Assembly: GCA_017451975.1 (NCBI GenBank)
Contig: JAFTNI010000177.1
Coordinates: 1 to 12,548 of the forward strand
Length of the DNA stretch: 12,548 nt
Source: Clostridia bacterium
Lineage (GTDB): Bacteria; Bacillota; Clostridia; Oscillospirales; CAG-272
Direction: 5' to 3'
The first letter of the stretch is position 1, and each line of letters begins with the position of its first letter. The notes beneath the pieces are model-generated. The model made no database searches, was not told the origin of the DNA, and saw only the letters and a list, made by a program, of their open reading frames with translations. Both the position numbers and the translations under genes were made by a program. This document shows, piece by piece, positions 6,335 to 11,192 of this stretch.

Positions 6335-7255
6335 ATGATATCAATTAAAGAAGTAAGATACAAAAATTTCGGCAAATGCCTTTTCATTTCAAACGATTTG
6401 ATGGAGGTGCTCGTAACGGTGGACATCGGCCCCCGTATTATAAAGTGCAACCTCAAGGGTAAAGAAAATATGATGTTTGAGGACGTGGAAAGAAACTTTT
6501 CAAACGATGTTTCCTCTATGTTCGGCGAAGAAAAAACGTGGTATACATACGGAGGTCACCGTATATGGCTTAGCCCCGAAGGCTTCCCCGAAACATATTA
6601 CCCCGATAACGATAAGGTTCTTTATTCCACCTTCCCCGGAGGTGCAGAATTTGTGCCCCCCGTGCAGGACGTTACGGGAATACAGATTTCCGTGAAACTT
6701 GAAATGGCAGAGGATAAACCCGAAATAAAGCTTACGCATAAAATAACGAACACGAAGGAAACTTCTATGAATGGCGCTGTGTGGTGCCTTTCCGTAATGG
6801 CGCCGGGCGGCGCGGCTTTCGTGCCCCAGCCCACGGAAGATACAGGTCTTCTTCCCAACCGTGCGCTCGTTATGTGGCCTTACGCACGCTTTACAGATAG
6901 CCGCTTCACCATTACCGATAAATACCTCGTGGTAGCGCAGGACGAAAAAGCGGCAGATGCCTTCAAGCTCGGCATAAACAACACGAACGGCCATTCAGCT
7001 TACATCAATAAAGGTCAGGCTCTCGTTAAATACGTAGAATACCAAAATGGCGGCGAATACCCCGACGGCGGCTGTTCTACAGAAGTTTATACAAACAATC
7101 TTTTTGAGGAATTGGAAACACTTTCCCCTCTCTATACCCTTGCTTCGGGCGAAACAATGGTGCATACGGAAACGTGGAAGCTTTTTGACGGTATTGAAAT
7201 CTGTGAAAAGACAGATGCCTCCCTCGGAAAGCTTGCCGAAAAGCTTTTTGGCTGA
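6335..7255 (+). CDS. DUF4380-like protein, galactose-mutarotase-type fold
   Basis: 306 residues, no signal peptide, predicted cytoplasmic. The sequence is beta-rich. The diagnostic stretch TYGGHRIWLSPEG (71-83) matches the GGHRLWLAPE-type motif of DUF4380 proteins, which belong to the aldose-1-epimerase/galactose mutarotase-like fold. Other fold-typical pieces are VDIGPRIIKCNLKGKENMM (29-47), where mutarotase-fold proteins have an early GaRi strand, and LTHKITNTKE in the middle, resembling the LEYTLTNTG-type strand of that fold. Sugar binding or epimerisation is plausible, but the substrate and catalytic residues cannot be assigned here. It starts 14 bases after nrdR with a modest AAAGGAAA ribosome site, and it ends at a bidirectional terminator. 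No functional link to NrdR is known to me; the shared transcript is an inference. Confidence 0.8.
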   Translation: MISIKEVRYKNFGKCLFISNDLMEVLVTVDIGPRIIKCNLKGKENMMFEDVERNFSNDVSSMFGEEKTWYTYGGHRIWLSPEGFPETYYPDNDKVLYSTFPGGAEFVPPVQDVTGIQISVKLEMAEDKPEIKLTHKITNTKETSMNGAVWCLSVMAPGGAAFVPQPTEDTGLLPNRALVMWPYARFTDSRFTITDKYLVVAQDEKAADAFKLGINNTNGHSAYINKGQALVKYVEYQNGGEYPDGGCSTEVYTNNLFEELETLSPLYTLASGETMVHTETWKLFDGIEICEKTDASLGKLAEKLFG

Positions 7256-7265
7256 TACAAACAGT

Positions 7266-7302
7266 AAAAGCACTTATGGGTAAAAACTCATAAGTGCTTT
7301 TT
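7266..7302. terminator. Bidirectional terminator between convergent genes
   Basis: AAAAGCACTTATG (7266-7278) pairs perfectly with CATAAGTGCTTTT (7289-7301). Because A-tracts and T-tracts border both arms, the hairpin can terminate the nrdR/DUF4380 transcript on the plus strand and the Sel1-LRR transcript on the minus strand (stop at 7305). Confidence 0.9.
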
Positions 7303-7304
7303 AT

Positions 7305-9017
7305 TTACGTATTATAGTGAATTTTAGCTTTGCCGAAAATACTTTTGAATTTGGCGGTGTTCTTTTCTATAGTGATTTTTTTCCATTCATTCCTGGAGCC
7401 GTAGTAGTAAATATCCTTTAGGTTTTTACAACCAGCAAAAGCGCCTTCGCCAATGCAGGTAACGCTCATAGGCAAGGTTACGCTTACGATATCGCGGCGG
7501 CCGGCATAAGCGTTTGCCTCTATTTTCTTCAAGTTATAAAGAAGTGTTTCTTCCCTGCCGTCGGAATAAACGATTTTTCCGCTGAAATGAATTGCAGCGA
7601 CCATGAACGGGTTGTTTTTAATAGATATTTTCAGCCATTGCTCTTTAGTACCTTTGTAATATATATCCAGTCGTTTTGGTTCTCTCGTTCCTGAAACTGT
7701 TATTCCGTCAACTATAGAGTCGCCTATGCTTTCAATGCTCGTGGGGATTTCCAGGCTTCTTATATAGCTACAATAATAAAAAGCATTGTCGCCTATGGAT
7801 TTTACGGTATCAGGGATGTTTATTTCTCTTATCCAGCACCACTCAAAAGCATTTTTCCCTATAGACGTTACGCCGTTTGGAATTGATACGTAGCTTAGAT
7901 TTCTGCACGAGGCAAACGCGTAGTCCCCTATTGACGTTATGTTCTTGGGGATATCAAAGGAGCTTTCGCCCTTCTTCGGTATATAAGCCACCAAGGTATT
8001 TCCGCCGTAATTTATCTTATACAAATTCTTGTCTTTAACAAAGAAACGCTTGTTTCTTGGAGATACCGTTATTTCTGCGTTTATGTTAGAAAAGGGATTT
8101 CCACCGATATCTTTAAGATTTGCGGGGATTTCAATTTTTTTGAGCGCGTTGCAATAGTGAAATGCTTTTTCACCGATATATTCCAGATTGTCGGGGAGTG
8201 ATATATCGGAAAGTTTTTTGCAGTTGCTGAATGCATCCGCGCCTATCTTTTTAAGCGTTGATGGGAGCTTTATTGACGTAAGTTGACTGCAACTCCAAAA
8301 AGCGTTTGATTCTATTTGCACAAGTCCCTCCGGAAGAGATACCTCCGTAAGGTTGCCGCAATCCCAAAAAAAACTTCCGGGCAAATTCGTAATTTCGCTT
8401 GAAAGCACGATTCTTTTCAGCAAACTGCAGTTTGCAAACCCGTGGAAGTCTAGTTTTTTGATGCTGTTCGGCATAATTATTTCAATAATATTCTTTTTTT
8501 TGTTGTAATCAATATATGGCATCTCGGTAGCGCCGTATTTGATAATCTCTTCTTTGCCGTTTTTATATACTATTTTACCGTCTTTGTTTAGTTTTGTAAC
8601 GGAGTCAGCTTCTTCAAAAACCGTTTCGGTGGGCTTTGCAGAGTTGCTGGATGCATCGCCTTGCAGGCGCACAAGCTCCTTTTTCGCGGTTTTATCGCCT
8701 CGCTCTGCGGCTTTTTCATAATATTCAAGCGCTTTTATAAGGTTCTTTTCCACACCCAGACCGTTTTCGTAGCAATACCCCAATCTGCAGTAGGCACCGT
8801 TATGGCCGCGCAACGCCGCTTTTTTATAAAGATCTACTGCGTTGGCGAAATTTTTTTTAATACCTCTGCCGTAGAAATAGTTATTTGCGTAATCGAAAAG
8901 CTTTTTCGCATCGTTGGTCTTTTGGGGCGCATTGCTATCGGCTTCACACATAATTGACCCGTCGGCTTCAATTGAAGGATCGATTTCGGAATATATGTTA
9001 TCAGGCATTGTTTGCAT
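7305..9017 (-). CDS. Cytoplasmic Sel1-repeat / BspA-type leucine-rich-repeat protein
   Basis: 570 residues from the ATG at 9017. No signal peptide or membrane anchor is visible, unlike many surface BspA proteins. Two Sel1 repeats (about residues 37-72 and 75-108; motifs YGRGIKKNFANAVDLYKKAALRG and ENGLGVEKNLIKALEYYEKAAERG) are followed by a Ser/Thr/Glu linker. A header IVYKNGKEEIIKYG (~149-162) opens a long run of ~23-residue LRR_5 repeats of the form LPxxLxxIGxxAFxxCxxL. An IYYKGTKEQW motif, a second header IVYSDGREETLLY (~482-494), one more repeat and a YYYGSRNEWKKI...KIHYN tail end the protein. Such repeats normally bind proteins; no enzyme domain is seen. The ATG at 9038 sits at the expected +1 of the promoter, so ATG 9017 (AAAGGA just upstream, short spacing) or 9008 is preferred. 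Base composition is AT-rich (22/60 GC in 8161-8220) against 32/60 in the neighbouring permease gene (9661-9720). Confidence 0.85.
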   Translation of the reverse strand: MQTMPDNIYSEIDPSIEADGSIMCEADSNAPQKTNDAKKLFDYANNYFYGRGIKKNFANAVDLYKKAALRGHNGAYCRLGYCYENGLGVEKNLIKALEYYEKAAERGDKTAKKELVRLQGDASSNSAKPTETVFEEADSVTKLNKDGKIVYKNGKEEIIKYGATEMPYIDYNKKKNIIEIIMPNSIKKLDFHGFANCSLLKRIVLSSEITNLPGSFFWDCGNLTEVSLPEGLVQIESNAFWSCSQLTSIKLPSTLKKIGADAFSNCKKLSDISLPDNLEYIGEKAFHYCNALKKIEIPANLKDIGGNPFSNINAEITVSPRNKRFFVKDKNLYKINYGGNTLVAYIPKKGESSFDIPKNITSIGDYAFASCRNLSYVSIPNGVTSIGKNAFEWCWIREINIPDTVKSIGDNAFYYCSYIRSLEIPTSIESIGDSIVDGITVSGTREPKRLDIYYKGTKEQWLKISIKNNPFMVAAIHFSGKIVYSDGREETLLYNLKKIEANAYAGRRDIVSVTLPMSVTCIGEGAFAGCKNLKDIYYYGSRNEWKKITIEKNTAKFKSIFGKAKIHYNT

Positions 9018-9045
9018 TATCCTTTCGTTAAATATCATTATTTAA

Positions 9046-9074
9046 ATTATATCACAGTTTTCTATATAATGCAA
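9046..9074 (-). promoter_or_regulatory. Sigma-A promoter of the Sel1-LRR gene
   Basis: On the minus strand -35 TTGCAT (9069-9074) and a perfect -10 TATAAT (9046-9051) are 17 bases apart. The predicted start point falls near 9038, which makes the ATG at 9038 a poor candidate unless the mRNA is leaderless. Confidence 0.72.
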
Positions 9075-9098
9075 TAATTTTAAACAGAAGAGCCCAAT

Positions 9099-9133
9099 AA
9101 AAAATACGCCATTACAAGGAGGCGTATTTTTTT
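9099..9133 (-). terminator. Terminator of the metal-transport operon
   Basis: The arms AAAAAATACGCC (9099-9110) and GGCGTATTTTTT (9121-9132) are a perfect inverted repeat with a 10-base loop. It begins just after the permease stop (9135), and on the minus strand the stem is followed by a U-rich tract. Confidence 0.88.
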
Positions 9134-9134
9134 G

Positions 9135-9953
9135 TTATTTTCCTTTTCTCAAAAAACCGATGGCAGACATTATAAAGAAAGCCGCCATATTGCAAACAAC
9201 TATGGAAGCGCCTATTGGCGTGGAAAGCTCGAAGGACATAAACATTCCCAAAAGAAAGCTTATAACCGAGGTTGCAACAGCCGTAACGACCGTGGCAAAA
9301 TAACTTTTTGCCACGCGCATAGCCGAAACCGAGGGGAAAATTATCAGCGCGGAAATAAGCAACGTGCCCATCATTCTCATGCCGATAACTATGGTTACAG
9401 CCACGAGAAAAGCAAGCAGCATATCGTAAAATCCCGCCTTCATACCTGTTGCGCGCGCAAAGTTTTCATCGTAGCAAACGGCGAAAATCTGCGTATAGAA
9501 AAGCACGAATGTAGCTATAACAAGCGGAAAAAGCACCGCCGCCACGGCAAAATCGGTTTTCGTTATGGCAAGAATACTGCCGAACATATATCCGTCGAGG
9601 TCGGTATTGCTGCCCGAAAGCGAAACTACCATAACACCTATGGCAAGCGCGCCCGCACTTATCATTGCAATGGCGCTGTCGCCCTTTATTTTTCCGTTTT
9701 CGCGCAGGCGGAGAAGCAGGAAGGATGCAATTATAACTACGGGTAGCGCAACGGCAAGCGGAGCCGTGCCCAGCGCAGAGGCGGCGGCAAGCGCGCCGAA
9801 GCCCACGTGCGAAAGCCCATCGCCTATCATGGAATAGCGCTTGGGCACAAGGCAAACGCCCAGAAGCGCCGCGCAGACGGAAAGCAAAAGCCCCACTATC
9901 AGCGCACGCATGGCAAAATCCATGCTTAGATATTCAAAAAAATCAGTGACCAA
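9135..9953 (-). CDS. znuB: Metal ABC transporter permease, ABC-3 (ZnuB) family
   Basis: 272 residues from a TTG at 9953. The protein is strongly hydrophobic with about seven to eight membrane segments and carries the family hallmark VPKRYSMIGDGLSHVGFGALA (36-56) after the first membrane segment. It forms the membrane channel of a zinc or manganese importer with the upstream ATPase. Start choice: the frame extends to another TTG at 9983, but GGGAGGG at 9961-9967 sits 7 bases before TTG 9953, and the resulting N-terminus (VTDFFEYLSMDFAMRALIVG) matches the usual beginning of the family. It overlaps the ATPase gene by 11 bases, implying translational coupling. The metal is inferred from the Fur/Zur-type regulator in the operon; manganese or iron is possible. 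Confidence 0.9.
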   Translation of the reverse strand: MVTDFFEYLSMDFAMRALIVGLLLSVCAALLGVCLVPKRYSMIGDGLSHVGFGALAAASALGTAPLAVALPVVIIASFLLLRLRENGKIKGDSAIAMISAGALAIGVMVVSLSGSNTDLDGYMFGSILAITKTDFAVAAVLFPLVIATFVLFYTQIFAVCYDENFARATGMKAGFYDMLLAFLVAVTIVIGMRMMGTLLISALIIFPSVSAMRVAKSYFATVVTAVATSVISFLLGMFMSFELSTPIGASIVVCNMAAFFIMSAIGFLRKGK

Positions 9954-10653
9954 TTCCGTGCCCTCCCAAATAAGCTTTAGCAAGCTCTGTTTTAAGGTAA
10001 TCCTCCGTATTGCCGAAGAAAAGCTGTTCGTGCTTTATGTGCAGAATACGGTTTGCAAATTTCGTAGCCGCAGAAACATCGTGGGAAACCATTATAACGG
10101 AAATTCCCTCCTCGGCGTTGAGCTTCTTTGTCATTTCATAAAGCTCCTCTGTAACAATGGGGTCAAGTGCCGCCGTGGGCTCGTCGAGTATAAGCAGGTC
10201 TTGCGTTGCGCAAAGTGCGCGGACAAGTAAGGCGCGCTTCTGCTGGCCGCCTGAAAGCTCCGAAAGCTGTTTTCCTGCAAATTCGCTTGCGCCGAGCTTT
10301 ACTATAAGCTCCTCGGCACGGTCGCGTTCCGCCTTCGAATAATAGGGGCGGAATCCGCGCTTGCCCAGAAAGCCCGTGCGCACGATTTCGCGCACGCAGG
10401 CGGGAAAATCTACGCTCGCGCTCTGCTTCTGCGGCAGGTAACCAATGTTTTCGGCTTTCACGCCCTCGCCGTAAGTTATTTTGCCGCCTGTCGGCTTTTT
10501 AAGTCCCAGAAGCGCGTTTATAAGAGTCGTTTTCCCCGATCCGTTTTCGCCGAGTATGCAAAGGTAATCGCCGCGCGCTATTTCAAAATTTATATTTTCT
10601 GCTACCGTTTTACCATCGTATGAAAGCGAAACGTTTTCACATTTTAAAATCAT
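9943..10653 (-). CDS. znuC: Metal ABC transporter ATP-binding protein (ZnuC-like)
   Basis: 236 residues. This is the ATPase that powers a metal importer together with the ABC-3 permease. Motifs are complete: Walker A GENGSGKTT (35-43), Q-loop GYLPQK (Q75), signature LSGGQQKR (133-140), Walker B LLILDEPTAALDP (153-165) and H-loop VSHD (H191). The sequence FPACVREIVRTGFLGKRGF (83-101) between the Q-loop and signature is typical of the zinc/manganese group (often VxEVVxMGRxG). The start ATG overlaps the upstream regulator stop by four bases (ATGA), with GGAGAAGGAAG just before it. It overlaps the permease gene by 11 bases. The specificity is inferred from context. No solute-binding protein is encoded next to it. 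Confidence 0.93.
   Translation of the reverse strand: MILKCENVSLSYDGKTVAENINFEIARGDYLCILGENGSGKTTLINALLGLKKPTGGKITYGEGVKAENIGYLPQKQSASVDFPACVREIVRTGFLGKRGFRPYYSKAERDRAEELIVKLGASEFAGKQLSELSGGQQKRALLVRALCATQDLLILDEPTAALDPIVTEELYEMTKKLNAEEGISVIMVSHDVSAATKFANRILHIKHEQLFFGNTEDYLKTELAKAYLGGHGIGH
9961..9967 (-). promoter_or_regulatory. Ribosome binding site of the permease gene (supports the TTG start at 9953)
   Basis: On the minus strand GGGAGGG ends 7 bases before the TTG at 9951-9953. It lies inside the last codons of the ATPase gene. No ATG occurs until residue 11 of this frame, which would cut the conserved N-terminal segment. Confidence 0.7.
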
Positions 10654-11072
10654 TCTTCCTTCTCCTTTTCCTCACATTCGGCGCAAACGCCGTTTATCAC
10701 CGTCGATTTCGGGTCAAGACGAAAACCGTGCTCGCCCGCTATGTGCGTTTTCAGCTCGTCCATAAGCTCGCAATCGAGGTGTATTATTTTGCCGCAACCG
10801 CGGCATTTAAGGTGAAAATGCTCGTCGCATTCGTTAGTTTTATCTATGTATCTGTAAAGTATCTTTTTGCCGTTTTCGCCGCGCGTGCGCAGAATTTCAC
10901 CGTCTTCGCAAAGCTTTGAAATAAGCCTGTAAACCGTGCTTTTGCCGATAGCCTCGCCGGAAAGCGCGCACGTTATTTCTTCGGTGGAAAATTCCTCGTC
11001 CGGGTGCGCGCGAAGAAAGCCCAACAAAATTTCGCGCTGTGAGGTTTTATATATATTCTTTTCGTTTTTCAT
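10650..11072 (-). CDS. Fur-family metalloregulator, probably Zur-type
   Basis: 140 residues. Fur-family repressors bind DNA when loaded with their metal. The winged helix has its recognition region at GKSTVYRLISKLCEDGEI (43-60). The dimerisation domain shows the metal ligands HFHLKC (H85, H87), two CxxC pairs for the structural zinc (C90/C93 and C130/C133) and an HIAGEHGF segment (110-117). An additional cysteine, C101 in IHLDCELMDEL, could be part of a thiol-containing regulatory site. A lysine/glutamate-rich tail ends the protein. It is the first gene of an operon with an ATPase and permease for metal uptake, and it carries a perfect operator over its own start point. This suggests autoregulation and control of uptake. 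Zinc is the best guess from the linked transporter; the operator sequence itself is closer to a Fur box than to the Bacillus Zur box. Confidence 0.9.
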   Translation of the reverse strand: MKNEKNIYKTSQREILLGFLRAHPDEEFSTEEITCALSGEAIGKSTVYRLISKLCEDGEILRTRGENGKKILYRYIDKTNECDEHFHLKCRGCGKIIHLDCELMDELKTHIAGEHGFRLDPKSTVINGVCAECEEKEKEE

Positions 11073-11087
11073 AATACACCGTAAATT

Positions 11088-11102
11088 TGAGAATTATTCT
11101 CA
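11088..11102 (-). promoter_or_regulatory. Fur-type operator, perfect 7-1-7 inverted repeat
   Basis: TGAGAAT-T-ATTCTCA is a perfect 7-1-7 palindrome. It begins 1 base downstream of the -10 hexamer and covers the predicted transcription start, so binding would block RNA polymerase. It differs from the Bacillus Fur box (TGATAAT-N-ATTATCA) by one base in each half, and from the Bacillus Zur box (TCGTAAT-N-ATTACGA) by two in each half. Confidence 0.82.
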
Positions 11103-11103
11103 T

Positions 11104-11132
11104 ATTATACGCGACCTTTTATATTTTGTCAA
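11104..11132 (-). promoter_or_regulatory. Consensus sigma-A promoter of the metalloregulator operon
   Basis: On the minus strand TTGACA (11127-11132) and TATAAT (11104-11109) are separated by exactly 17 bases: both hexamers match consensus perfectly. A promoter this strong normally needs a repressor, which fits the adjoining Fur-type operator. Confidence 0.92.
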
Positions 11133-11142
11133 GGGGAAAACG

Positions 11143-11175
11143 AAAAAAATCACGGATACTTGAATATCCGTGATT
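11143..11175 (-). terminator. Terminator of the TIR-LRR gene
   Basis: AATCACGGATA (11148-11158) and TATCCGTGATT (11165-11175) form a perfect 11-bp stem with a 6-base loop. On the minus strand it is followed by a run of T (from the A-tract 11143-11149). It lies 17 bases after the gene's stop codon and just upstream of the regulator promoter, insulating the operon. Confidence 0.9.
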
Positions 11176-11192
11176 CGTATCTGTTTGCTTAT

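Noticed and set aside
9018..9038. ATG at 9038 as the start of the Sel1-LRR gene
   Set aside because: It coincides with the predicted transcription start of the TATAAT promoter at 9046-9051, so it would have no leader; ATG 9017 or 9008 fits better, though a leaderless start is not excluded.
9132..9746. Plus-strand open frame of about 204 codons opposite the permease gene
   Set aside because: Composition is His/Lys/Asn/Tyr-rich without structure, and it reads antisense to the conserved ABC-3 motifs. It is a shadow.
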